This document shows positions 24,480-35,323 of a stretch of 64,000 nucleotides of DNA, piece by piece. The DNA comes from Diatrype stigma. Taxonomy: Eukaryota > Ascomycota > Sordariomycetes > Xylariales > Diatrypaceae. The position numbers and the translations under genes were made by a program. Each line of letters begins with the position of its first letter. Positions within the stretch are counted from its first letter, which is position 1. Below the pieces are notes generated by a model. The model worked only from the letters and a program-made list of their open reading frames with translations. It was not told where the DNA came from and did no database searches. Where the stretch lies: assembly GCA_022225965.2 (NCBI GenBank), contig JAKJXP020000073.1, positions 181,872-245,871 on the forward strand, written 5' to 3'.

Positions 24480-25838
24480 TTATACATGACCCAACATCGT
24501 CAAATCCCGCAGTCCCTCCTGTTGTACTTTACATGTAGCAAGTTGCACTGCAAACCTGACCTTCCTCTCCACGTCCCAATCTTGTGGGTGGCACAACAGG
24601 CCGAAAAGCATACCAGCGATGAAAGTATCTCCGGCTCCCACGGTGCTATGTCAGGGATCATTGTTAGTTGACTTGCCAACTGTCACGGGGAGGCTTCCAC
24701 CATCACCACTGGCGCTTGGTCACCTCGGTTGCATTCTTAACAGCGGTCTCACTTACTCCACGACCTGAATGTCCCGTCCCGGCGTTGTCGCTGGGCAGGA
24801 TACTGCTGTTCTGCTAGCAAGTGATAGACACGATCCTCCTTCCGCGCCCCACGTACATAGGAGATACGAACTGCAACCGAAAATATCTTCAGCGTATGCC
24901 ATGCTGCATCGGCCAGTGAGACGATCTAACTTACGCTCTGCGGGCAACGCCGGATTGGGCCTCCAGACACTGCCGAGCGGATTGGTATCCCTTATTCTAT
25001 GCGCACCGCCCACATTGTCAACAATCTGTTCCTGAGCTGAAACTTCATCTTCCCTGAATTATCTACTAAGCAGCGGCTACTACACCGAGAATCATAACTC
25101 ACCTCAGCCCAGGTTCGCGAGTAGAAGACGACGTCCGCTTCTGCGGCTAGCTCCTCTAGCCCCTCGCGGCCCGGTTTCTCAACCTCGACGCTTATGCTCG
25201 CTTTAGGGACTGATCGTCTCAGGTACTGTATGCACCGTAACGTCGTCTCCGGGGTCCGGCCCTGTAATCGGGCTGTAAACACCGGTCTGGCTGTCCAGTC
25301 TCGATGGGCAAGTATCGACGCACCTCAAAATGGAACCATGCATCCTCACCGATGTCGCTTACCGCCTCGATGAATTCATCGACCGTCATATCTGCTAGGT
25401 CACTGTAACTAACGAGGGTGCGACTCCCGGTCTCTTCACTACGTATGATATAGCTGCTGGCCGGATTCTCCCCCGGGCGGTAGATGCATCTCGTAAGGTT
25501 CACCAAGGCGTCCGGCCCGAACGACTGGAGGATGCTATTGGTTGCCGGGGACTCGGCGGAGGGCAGGCATGTGATCAGATACGGTGTGATGGCCCGTCCG
25601 CACACCTCCTTACGAAGCAGCTGCTGGAGCACCTCGAGGGTATTGGGGCCGTTGCCCCCACGGCGAGTCTGCAGGCTCGTAGCACGTAACTTGGAGTCCT
25701 CTTCCGGAAAGTGTGGTACGCTGCGTGGGGTACAGTCAGATCGCATTCGAACACCGGCATGGCTGGCTTTGGCTCGAGAGGTTCGACCTGCCTGAGGATG
25801 GTGTCGAGGTAACATGCCCCGACGCAGACGAGCTTCAT
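24480..25838 (-). CDS. PfkB-family sugar kinase, ketohexokinase-like
   Basis: Ribokinase/PfkB family. The segment SISVEVEKPGREGLEEL closely resembles the SVEVEKP segment of animal ketohexokinase (fructokinase), so fructose phosphorylation is a reasonable guess. Minus-strand exons: 25792-25838 (MKLVCVGACYLDTIL), 25324-25720 (RRGGNGPNTLEVLQ, the substrate-side GGN motif), 25103-25261 (SVEVEKP to TWAE), a block ending at 24757 (SYLLCTWGAEGG to DIQVV), and 24480-24645 with the catalytic signature TVGAGDTFIAGM. Intron 1 (25721-25791) appears to use a GC donor: it gives the only in-frame join. The link from 25102 to about 24910 does not close with simple canonical splicing; family-like sequence resumes at MAYAED near 24901. 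A short hidden exon, a frameshift or pseudogenisation could explain this. The 3' end runs VRFAVQLATCKVQQEGL to a stop at 24480-24482. Confidence 0.8.
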
Positions 25839-28800
25839 GCTGTCCGGCTGATTGGGCAGGAGCTTTTTCGAATCTTCCAAATGAATGGCTAAGCCAAGCC
25901 CTCCCCGTACGTAGAATCCTATTCGCTGCAAATTGCTCAAGCAGTCGAGGTACCTAGTCAGTCGGGCAGGCCGGGTAGGATAGCACGTATGGCTAAGTAG
26001 GTAAGGACAAAGTCAATCAATTGCTGGCTACTGTCACCTCTCTAGCCTCTTTGCTTGCAGATCAGCGGCCGTGGCCTACTTATCTGAATGGATCGGATCT
26101 GAGCTGCGGGATCTCGCCTACGCCAATGCGTGTGCATGCTGTCATCAACCAGTGCCTAGTTGCCTCTACCTCGTACAGTGACGGCAATGGATGACGAAAT
26201 GCTCTTTCAGGGTTCTGCACTACCTCTACATCCTCTAGCTACATAGGCAACATCTGCCTTACCTACATACCTGCACACACAATGCATTGCATATCTTGAT
26301 ACCTACTTATGTATATTTAGGTATTCACCTGCTATGGAGGTTGCGAGTTGCTATACGTACTTCTAATTAGTATCTATACGTAGATGCGATCGATAAGAAG
26401 ACCCCTCCCCCCTTACGGGGGGCCCTTACGGGCTATAAATTCACCGTGATGTAATGTAAGGAATCTTCGCCCACTCAGCCCCAGTCGTCCAACTATCTCT
26501 GTTCGCTGCCACCCCAATAATCTCTATTTATCGAGCAACGGGGGAGGGGATAAAATGGCCAGGACTATCGCCACATATTTCTTTCTCCCTTCCTGCTTCG
26601 GATGAAGACATAAGCTGATCGTGGGATCTTCTATCGTGTATATGGGTACTATGCAGGCACTTGTTACTATGTAGCAATTCCCTTATAGTATCTCGTTGTT
26701 ATAAGGGTATATGTAGAATATTTACCTAGTTACTTATGTAGCTACGCCTTGGTTAACTGTTGCTGCGCTTCGTCATCATGACCTTCAACCGAACCGATCA
26801 ACGGAATCAATCAATGAACCGCTTTTTCGTTCAAATATTACCAGACTACACACGATAGTTACGTATATGGAACATCCAGATACACAGGCAGACACGTATT
26901 TCGTTATTCAGCTACTGTGCCTACCTACATAGTCAGAACGGGATTATATCCGCTTCCATAAACGATAACAGACCCGGACATACCTATATACACACTCACA
27001 TAGCAGCAAGTGACGATCGCTTCACGATGATTGGCTGGCTGGTCAAAGCGATCCGGCGACGTTGAATGAGTACCTACCCTATCTATGTTGTGTAGGCTGT
27101 CCACCCCTTTTACCATACATCTCGAGTTCACACTTGTGTCCTATCCTGGATGATAACCATCCAAGATTGCATTGCGAAACACAGCCCCCTTCCCGTTTCT
27201 ACATCCCCTATGTAGACACGACAGCTCCATGCGGCGTGTCACATAGAATAGAAAGAGGTGGCTTCCGAAGCCTGGCGTATCTTCAAATTCGCAAGCTGCT
27301 CTTGAAGGCTCGATGTTGCAGCTGACAGCCTGCGGCGAGGCGGTGGCCTGTTACGTTACCTTGGGGGTAAGAATCAGACGATCGCTTCGAGGGTGAGTTA
27401 GATGACTTGCTTGACTATTTGGTTTTGGACAAAGCCCCCTTTTGTGACCGCGAATCTGGCAGGCGTGGTGAGCTCGCTCTCAACTGAATGCGGACCACGG
27501 GATGGTTCCCTTGTAAAGTCCTGCAATCTTCGCGAAACTCGAGTAAAAATACCTAGGGCTCGGGCTCCCGTCCTTCTCTCCTTCTTCCTCCTTCTACCTT
27601 CTTCTTCGCTGTCTCCAACCCCTGGGTAAGGTGGGGGTTATGATGAATATAGGATCATGCTCATCACGGGTGAAAAATGGCAAATGGCTAAAATGTCGTC
27701 CCGTTTTTCTTGCCTGCCCGGAAGTATCAAATCGTATCATGACACTTATACGCAAATTAGAACCACATGAGTCTAACATATATCTGTGTGTATGTATCTT
27801 CATTAGAAAACAGGCCTCTGTAGAGATGCCATCGACGCCCTACCTCTGGATATTCAAGATCTAAAGAGTATCTGGGTATATGTGTAGGTGAGCCATTAAC
27901 TCTTACCTCGAAAACGGGCAAGAAGGCCACCCTCGACTCCTCGCGTCGGGGAGACAAATACCAGGGGAACTACAGTCGGATCTTATAAAGTAAAAGCCTT
28001 AACTGAATATTATCGTATTTGTATGAACATGATGATGGCTGGATGTAGCGAGAATATAGTCAGGTATGTTATCAATGGCGATTTGTTCACACAAGAGAAC
28101 CAAGACACGGGACTATGCACAAGGCAGTAATCCAGTTGTACTCCCCTTCGTTCCATATGTAGGACAGTCAGTCAGCACATAGGTCTTCTGTTACGTCGGT
28201 AATATCTGCTTAGCATCGAAGGGTGAATCGGGCGAAAGGAGGTGAGCGGAGCGAGATAGCGAAGAGGGAAACATAACAAAGGGCCGTGTGGTTTTTGATG
28301 TCCTCCCGGAGCAAACCACCCCTTTTGACTTACAACTAAGGTAGATGGGTAGTTGGTGCTTCCCTTCTTTCCCGCCCTAACTTTCGCGATAGATGGCACT
28401 AGGGTCACTGATTCCTTAAGAAACATATCTTGTCGTGAGATCGAGAGACCCCTAAGGCAGAATAGGTCAGCAGATACTGTGTTTATTTACCCATAGTCCA
28501 ACTAGCACTCGTTCATTTATCAAGTACGCATGTAAGCCGGCCTCCCTATTCCGAGAGCCATATAACACCTTAAGTGATGCCTGCCCGCCTGCCTGCCTGT
28601 CCAAACAACCGATGACAACAACAGCGCCACGCACACCGCAGACCACATTAACCACCACCCATATATCTGTCGAAACGCCGCATTACGCATGCACACGTGT
28701 ATGTACCCAGGTATGTTCCATGGCGTTGTTGATAAACTGCCTCCAAGCAAACGAGACCACCCGGATTATAATAGCGCCTACATCTACATATATTTGTATA

Positions 28801-28906
28801 GTCTAAGATTATATATCACAAGCACCCTTGTCTGCACCCAATATATGGGGCGAAGGCCGGGCACCAAGAATGCAGTTTTCCGCCGTTTTTTTCTTTCTTC
28901 TCCTTT
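25839..28906. other. intergenic, 3 kb
   Basis: Upstream of the sugar kinase and downstream of the Zrg17-like gene. Open frames are short and unsupported. A small hairpin (CCCTTATA with TATAAGGG, about 26680-26710) and several TACCTA/TACGTA motifs are visible. Confidence 0.5.
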
Positions 28907-30814
28907 TCACAACGACTTGCCGCCGCCGCCTCCCACCGCCGTCATCTGCACGCTGACCTCCCAGCGGAGGCTGCCGCCGCGGCCGTAGCCCTCGCCCAGG
29001 CGGTTCTGGATCAGGGTGGAGACGCGGGCGCGGATGCGGGCGAGGGCGGCGTCGTCGCAGCCGCGCGCGACCGACAGCTTGAGGTTCGCCATGCAGAGGC
29101 CGTAGTGAACCTGCCAGAACTGGGCCTCGTCGACGCGCTCGACGCTGGGCTCCGTCTCGATCTCGCGCAGGACGTCGGACACGCCCACTTCCTTGTCGGC
29201 GGCCCCGGTGCCGCCCCCGCTCCCGCTGCTGCTCTTGCTCCCTCCTCCTGCTGCTGCCCCGCCTGCTGATAGTAATGGTGATGATCCAAATGCTACGGCT
29301 GCCGCGGTCGCGGATGACGGCCGCCCGCCGTAGCTCATGATCAGCATTAGGCCCTGCGCGATCGCGAGCCGCGTGCCGAGCGCGAACATGGCCAGCGCCG
29401 CCAGGGCGCACAGGGCGCTGTCGAGGAAGACGCCGATGGGGATGGAGAGCAGCGGGAGCAGCACGAGGAGGGAGGAGGTCGAGAGAGTCAGGAAGTGGAA
29501 GGGGTTGGAGAGGATGCTGGGCAGGCTGGCGAGGTAGCTGACGCGCATGATCCTGCTGATGCGGGCGTGGTTGCGCAGCCCGTAGGCGCTGACCAGGGTG
29601 GCCACGATGGCGGCGACGCTGGGCAGGTCGACGCTGCCCGGCGGGACCCGCTCGCCGGCGGCGCCTCCGTGGCTGGTGTCGTGGGGGTCGGGGTGGTGGG
29701 CGGCGTGGCCGCCGGCGTCCTCGAGCAGGTGCTTGACGTTGTGGCTGACGAGGTCGAAGCCGCCGAAGATGAGGAAGATGCTCATGGCGAAGCCGGCGAG
29801 GACCTCGGCGCGCTCGAGCCCGAAGGGGTGGCGGATGCTGCTGCGGCGCCAGACCTCGAAGTTGCCGAGGACTTCGACGACGGCGCACACGAGGGCCGAG
29901 CCGACGTCGAAGAAGACCAGGTGCGAGAGCGCCGTCATGGCCAGCGACCCGTGCGCCGACACCATCACCGACAAGGCCACCGCCGCGTGGCACGCGCACC
30001 AGTACAGCCGGCGGCCCTGGTCCTTGGACACGGACCGCCACGCCTCCCGCACCGTCGGCACGGGGAGGTCCCGCGGCAGCGCCAGCGGCGGCCGCGGCGG
30101 CGGCTCCTGGAAGATCTGGTGCTGCGCGCTGATGCTCGAGTGCTTGTACTTGTGGCCCCGGCGCTGGCCCACGTTGGGCTTGTTGACGTTGACCGGCCCC
30201 GTCGATATGATCTGCGTCTGGAAATTGAACGGGTTGTTCGCTGCTGGCGGCGCCGCACCAATGCTGGCAGTGCTGCCAATACTAGCAGTGCTCAGCCTCT
30301 TGTTGCCGTTGCTGCTGCTGCTGCTGTCGCTGATGAAGTTGTTGTAGGACCCATACCCGTCAACGGGGAAGGCGGCGCTCTCGGAGGAGTCCATGACGTT
30401 CGACCAGGGGGAGGCCATCCTACTCCTGCTGCTGTCGGGGGTGCTGGCCCGGGAGATGGGAGCAACGGGGATTAGACGGTTCGAGTCGTAGGCGAGAGGC
30501 TCGTCGCTGAGGCTCTCCTGATCATAAGCAGGACTCTGTCCCCTCTGTGGGTGGGAGCGGTCTGGGCCGTTGCCAGAGGGCACGTGCAGGAACGGTCGGG
30601 AAGAGCGGTCGATGGAGCTAGCGGTAAATGGATCGTCGCCGTCGCCGTCGCTGTCGCCGTCGATATCGCCGTAAAAGCCGTTGCCGTTGCCGGCACCACC
30701 GTGATTCTTGTGCCCGTTCAGATCCTCGTCGTCGTCGTCGTCTGGGGCGTAAATAGCGGGCGTGATGGAGATTGGTGGTGGTTCATTATTGGTAGCTGGA
30801 GCTGCTGGCGCCAT
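28907..30814 (-). CDS. cation diffusion facilitator, Zrg17-like zinc transporter subunit
   Basis: Probable partner subunit of an ER zinc transporter: in yeast, Zrg17 pairs with Msc2 to move zinc into the ER. The frame is 635 residues without introns. Residues 1-265 are disordered and acidic or S/G/N-rich. The membrane domain (about 268-500) has several hydrophobic helices, the strong CDF segment HPFGLERAEVLAGFAMSIFL (329-348), and a short His-rich loop (HAAHHPDPHDTSHGG, about 370-384). A cytosolic C-terminal domain (about 525-635) follows. The usual zinc ligands (HxxxD in helices II and V) are not intact: helix II has HLVFFD with altered spacing and helix V lacks His, as expected for Zrg17-type subunits. 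The start at 30814 (MAPAAPATNNEPPP) is preferred because the 44 residues upstream come from DNA repeats. It is divergent from the gene at 31849 (1.0 kb apart). Confidence 0.82.
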   Translation of the reverse strand: MAPAAPATNNEPPPISITPAIYAPDDDDDEDLNGHKNHGGAGNGNGFYGDIDGDSDGDGDDPFTASSIDRSSRPFLHVPSGNGPDRSHPQRGQSPAYDQESLSDEPLAYDSNRLIPVAPISRASTPDSSRSRMASPWSNVMDSSESAAFPVDGYGSYNNFISDSSSSSNGNKRLSTASIGSTASIGAAPPAANNPFNFQTQIISTGPVNVNKPNVGQRRGHKYKHSSISAQHQIFQEPPPRPPLALPRDLPVPTVREAWRSVSKDQGRRLYWCACHAAVALSVMVSAHGSLAMTALSHLVFFDVGSALVCAVVEVLGNFEVWRRSSIRHPFGLERAEVLAGFAMSIFLIFGGFDLVSHNVKHLLEDAGGHAAHHPDPHDTSHGGAAGERVPPGSVDLPSVAAIVATLVSAYGLRNHARISRIMRVSYLASLPSILSNPFHFLTLSTSSLLVLLPLLSIPIGVFLDSALCALAALAMFALGTRLAIAQGLMLIMSYGGRPSSATAAAVAFGSSPLLSAGGAAAGGGSKSSSGSGGGTGAADKEVGVSDVLREIETEPSVERVDEAQFWQVHYGLCMANLKLSVARGCDDAALARIRARVSTLIQNRLGEGYGRGGSLRWEVSVQMTAVGGGGGKSL

Positions 30815-30854
30815 GAGCTCCCTTCGACAGACAGACAGACAGACAAGAAGCACA

Positions 30855-30885
<31 letters not shown>

Positions 30886-31848
30886 AAGACGCTGGGGCGG
30901 CGGGACAGCGGGACAGCGGGACGGCGGGATGCAAACAAAGACGCACGTAACTATATGCGGTCTGTAGGCACTACGTAAGTCGATAGACCTTCAATCGGCA
31001 TGCAGTTACTTAGTAGAGCCGAAAAGTGGACAGGACCAGGGTCTGAGAGCCCGAGAACCCACTGGTAAAGAGGGTAAAGAGGGTAAAGAGGTCCTGATCA
31101 ATTATGAATGATAAATTATGAATCGTCCCTGGCGCTTCTCCGTTATGCGATGGCTGATTTGGCCGAAATCAAGTATGTGTACATCATAGGTGAGGTGTTC
31201 ATCCAGGTGCTTGGGTTGTTTGATTACAGCGTTGCATTGCCGGCATGCCTCACAGTACCTACAGAAGTCTAAGCAAGCTACCTCCTGCCCAGCTGCTGTG
31301 CGCTGTAGACTTAGTTGATGATGGATTTGGAGGTGGCAGTTTGTCGAAGTCAGCGGGATCTAAGGCCTTGTATGTACATATGTAGTATGCTGTAGGAGGT
31401 GGACTATTGGTGGGGACTGGGGACTGGGTACTGGGGACTGGGCGACTGCAGGTGGGAACAGCGACTGGAAACTGGGATCAATACCAGGTACATACATACA
31501 TGTAACAACACACCACATCCACGAACGCTTCATTGAACCTTCATCGAACTCACCTTGGAGTTGCAAGTCGCAAGCAAGTCCTACTGAGACCAGTCCTGCT
31601 ACTGTATGCGATACTTCATGGACTGTCTTACGATAGCCCAACCCATAATCTAACTTCTTTTTGAATTGGAATTCGAGCTCCTCTTTGCGACCCCTTGCGC
31701 GTACTTACCTCTTCAAACGGTACATCACTACCTACTGACATCAAGCGAACAGCCTAACACAATGGATCGTCCCTCTCGGCCCCTTTAACATGAGCTCCAA
31801 CAAAACCTTAAGGCCTAATTGTACCGGCCAACGCGGATAACAGTAGCA
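30815..31848. promoter_or_regulatory. divergent promoter region, repeat-rich
   Basis: Shared upstream region of the Zrg17-like gene (-) and the two-TM gene (+). Next to the minus-strand start it holds a GACA tract (about 30826-30845), a hexamer repeat (30857-30885), a 9-base repeat (30901-30929) and another 9-base repeat (31064-31090). No specific factor sites were identified. Confidence 0.5.
30857..30885. repeat. 6-bp tandem repeat (GCACAG)n
   Basis: About five units. On the minus strand the run would read Leu-Cys repeatedly if translated from an upstream ATG at 30946. Confidence 0.9.
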
Positions 31849-33516
31849 ATGGACAGCCCACACTCCCCTTCGCATCATCAGCCCAGCCCTTCAGATCAGC
31901 CCAGCCCCGACCACGACCACGACCACGACCACCAACGCAACCACCACCGTGCTCCCGCTCCCGCTCCCGTTCTCGCTCCCGCTCCCGCTGCCGCAGCTGT
32001 CCCCGAGTCCTCACCACCGAGCGGCCGGAAGAGGAGCGGATCCGGAGGCAGCATCCTCTCCAAATTCCCCTTTATGCGCGCGTCCGCAAGCAGGTCGAAT
32101 CTGAAGGAGCCGCTGCCTCCCCAAGCCCGGGATGCCGCCCTGAACAACAACAATAATAGTAGCAGCAGCAGCAGCAGCAGCAAACCTCAGGGGGGCGCCC
32201 TGGCAGCCGCCCTATCTCAGCAGCAGCAGTTGAAGCCCCGCAGGCGAAAGGGCTCTCTGCGCAAAGTCGCCCTTCTTGGTCGCGGCGCCGCACGTGAGAG
32301 GCGCGAATTGAAACCGCTTGCGATTGATACCACCGCCGCCGAAGCCGACGCTATGATCGCCGCGCAGGACAGCGGCAGCAACAGTAGTAGTCACAACCAA
32401 AGCAATAACAACAGCAATGATAACAGCAGCAGCAAGAGCCATACCCAACCCATCATTGCGCCGCTGGTGGATAGCCCGATCTCGAGTATAGAAGCACAGA
32501 ACGACGAGCACCACCACCATCGTTATCATCACGATGACGACGACGATGATGAGAGCGACTACCATCACCACCGCCACCACCACCACCATGACAGTTTAGG
32601 TATCTTGTCCGACACGACCACACCCCGACCATCAATGGACGGCTTCGCCGCTGCCCGCCCCGTCGTCGCGCCACCGTCACCACCAGCAGTGGCCGAACCG
32701 GACTCGCCCGTCACGAGCCCCACCATATCCTACACCTCGACGACAGACGAAGAAGACGGTCTCTCGATCGCGCTCCACCACCGGCCGTCGCCCCTCCAGC
32801 TCTCGTCGCTCTCGTCGAGCCAGGAGTCCTTCTTCAACCACCACCACGCCCACGCCCACCACCACCACCATCACGTCGCGACCTACCCCGCCTCTTCCTC
32901 CTCCCTCCAGCGCCGGCGCTCGACGAAAGACCGGCACCAGCAGCTCCTGGCGCCGACGAAGCAGCAGAAGCAGCGCGCCAAGTCGCCGCTCTCGTCGCTG
33001 CAGGGGCTGGCGGCCAGCCCGCTCGCCGGCGTCGGCGTCGGCGTCAGCGTCAGCGTCGGCGTCGGGGCCGGCGGCGCCAGCACCGTGCACCACCACCATC
33101 ACCACGGGGCACTGGCGGCCGACGAGGACCACGACTACGGCGAGACGGAGCGCTGGGGGTGGGTGGTGCTGGCCGTGACGTGGGCTGTGTTCGTTGTCGG
33201 CATGGGGTCGTGTCTGAACGTGTGGGGGTGGGCGTGGGACGTCGATAATAATAATAACAGTAGTAGTAACAACGACGGCGGGAGCGGGAGCGGGAGCACG
33301 AGTACCGCGAGCACGAGCGCGAGCACGAGCAGGGACATCAACACGCCGTACTACGCGCGCCGGCCGCCGCCCGAGCTCGAGGACGACCCGACGCTGCCCA
33401 TCGCCGGCTACTACCCCGCCCTCGCCATCCTGACCTGCATCATGGCCTGGGTCTGGGTCGTGGTCGCCTGGATCGGCATGAAGTACTTCCGGCACGCGAA
33501 GATCAGCGGGGATTGA
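31849..33516 (+). CDS. conserved fungal protein with two C-terminal membrane segments
   Basis: Intronless frame of 555 residues; function not recognised. Residues 1-430 are low complexity: poly-S/N, poly-Q, P-rich stretches, several His-rich clusters (for example around 222-255 and 328-345) and Val/Gly repeats. The conserved part is the last 124 residues: ETERWGWVVLAVTWAVFVVG (first membrane segment, about 437-462), a variable N/S/G/T linker, a PPPELEDDPTLPIAGYYP motif, a second membrane segment (about 522-545) and the tail GMKYFRHAKISGD. Two-helix topology with a YYP motif before the second helix recalls PIG-P (Gpi19) of GPI-anchor synthesis, but the match is weak and I do not assign it. The ATG at 31849 is chosen. 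The gene converges with the epoxide-hydrolase-like gene. Confidence 0.75.
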   Translation: MDSPHSPSHHQPSPSDQPSPDHDHDHDHQRNHHRAPAPAPVLAPAPAAAAVPESSPPSGRKRSGSGGSILSKFPFMRASASRSNLKEPLPPQARDAALNNNNNSSSSSSSSKPQGGALAAALSQQQQLKPRRRKGSLRKVALLGRGAARERRELKPLAIDTTAAEADAMIAAQDSGSNSSSHNQSNNNSNDNSSSKSHTQPIIAPLVDSPISSIEAQNDEHHHHRYHHDDDDDDESDYHHHRHHHHHDSLGILSDTTTPRPSMDGFAAARPVVAPPSPPAVAEPDSPVTSPTISYTSTTDEEDGLSIALHHRPSPLQLSSLSSSQESFFNHHHAHAHHHHHHVATYPASSSSLQRRRSTKDRHQQLLAPTKQQKQRAKSPLSSLQGLAASPLAGVGVGVSVSVGVGAGGASTVHHHHHHGALAADEDHDYGETERWGWVVLAVTWAVFVVGMGSCLNVWGWAWDVDNNNNSSSNNDGGSGSGSTSTASTSASTSRDINTPYYARRPPPELEDDPTLPIAGYYPALAILTCIMAWVWVVVAWIGMKYFRHAKISGD

Positions 33517-34973
33517 TTGAACTTGAACTTGAAACCTCCCAAGCAAAAAGTGAACCGGAGGAAAACGAATCGAAACGAATTGAATTGAAATGAAATAATG
33601 AACGAGGAGGTGGGGTGGATTTTGCCGGCTAGCTGGCTGCCCTGCCTGCGTGTTGTGCTGTGCTGTGAAGTGCTGTGTTGGCAAGCGATTTCAAGGGTTG
33701 TTGATATGATAGTGTAGTTAAGTGAGTAGAGATACATTTGTATATTTTCAACCACCGTCGTGTCCCGGCTGGGGACGAAGAGTTCCTAGCGATATGCTAA
33801 ATTTCCATGTTCTGGCGTTGTAGGTCGGGGCGTGACGACGGGGATCGATCGTGATAGTTGATTTGGCAGCCCTGACTGGGTGGGTGGCTGTAGGAAAGGG
33901 GATAGATAGGTCTGTCTATATTGTCTCCTGTTGTCCGAGTCTTGAGACTGCAAACTTTCCATCATCTATTCACTTACATCCATAGACCTATGCTATATCT
34001 TATGCAACATCGTGGTTACGTCTACTCGCTGTAATAAATGATGCAGGCACCTACCTATCTATCCGATGTCTTTTTCTATCTCCTCCGACATGTACCCTTT
34101 AGAACTCACCGTATAGCTAGGTAGATAGTAAGGTAGTGGTGTGGTTCGCAGTTGAGCAACACCATGACCATTTGTAAACTAAAAATAAAAAGCTAACTTT
34201 AAAATATGATGGGTATCTGATTTGAGTTATTTTGTTCTTTCTTTCAAGCTATGGCCGCAGCAGTGGTGGCCTGGTATCAATCATGAAGCAGGTACAAAGT
34301 GAATAGGGGTAAGGGGGATATGCCCACGTCGTAGTCTTCAACGGTATGCGTCTCTCTCTCTCTCCCTCCGTCCCTCTCTCTATGTGTGTGCGTACACACA
34401 TGTCTAGCATCAACGACATACCCACACGAAACCATTCATGCATCATCATATCGAACATTCGTTACTCCCGAAGGAACGAAAGCGTCTTCGTTTTCTTTTT
34501 TTCTTCCTTTTTTCCCGCCTTTTTTTTTCAGAAAGAGGATACCCACGTGGTTCTCCAGTCACATAGAAAAATCAAAGACAGACACCAGCAAATGTGGTTT
34601 GGGTCCGTCGTCCTTTCGATTCCCACCGCGGAACTCCACAACTTTGTGATGAAGACCTGATTCATTCTGCGAATCAATTCATTTCCCCCTTCCCCCTCCT
34701 CCTGACCCTTGTTCGTCAGATGTCGAACTCATTCCTCCGTTTCTTCCTCCCCACACGCGCCCCCCTTCCCACTGTGAGAAGTTGCTGCCGCCGCCGCCAT
34801 GCTTCGTAGCTTCAGAGACGAGCGAGCGAGCGAGCGAGCAACCACTCAACCACGTAGGTATTGGGTAGTGGCAGCGTTAGTGGCAGCAAACAGCACACAG
34901 CTCCCATACTGACAGCCTCAGGGGCGCAAATTATCTCGCCACTTCCTTAATCAATATTGCCATATCATATCAT
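33517..34973. other. intergenic, convergent 3' ends
   Basis: Holds the 3' untranslated regions of two converging genes. The AT-rich part around 34170-34230 includes AATAAA-like sequence. A TC-rich tract (34350-34385) and a GAGC run (about 34825-34842) are the only other features. Confidence 0.5.
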
Positions 34974-35292
34974 TCACGGCGCTGCTGCTACTGCTGCTGC
35001 TGCTGGCGCTGCTAGCAACGATGATGACGGCAGCGTGCTACCACCATTGCTCAACTGCGTGGGCTGGTGAGGGGCGAAATCGATCGAGGCGGAAACGGCA
35101 GGCGACGGGTTCTTGAGCGGCGATATGCTGTCGTTGCTGTCCACGGCCGTCTCGCCACTGATCTCGCGGAGGGGGCGCAGCCTGTCGTTTTTGCTACTGT
35201 TGTTGTTCTTGTTATCGCCTAGAAGAGGCCGTGGGGGCGGAGCTAGGTGCGTCAGGCCGTTGGCGTTTGGTGCGGGAGCTGGAGCTGGAGCT

Positions 35293-35323
<31 letters not shown>

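Noticed and set aside
26680..26710. Short hairpin CCCTTATA/TATAAGGG
   Set aside because: Only eight paired bases; too short to call an element.
29495..30475. Long plus-strand frame of 326 residues
   Set aside because: It is antisense to the Zrg17-like gene, is Asp/Gly/Val/Ala-biased from the high GC of that gene, and has no hydrophobic or family pattern.
32677..33684. 335-residue minus-strand frame
   Set aside because: Antisense shadow of the His- and Ser-rich two-TM gene, Arg/Val/Gly-biased.
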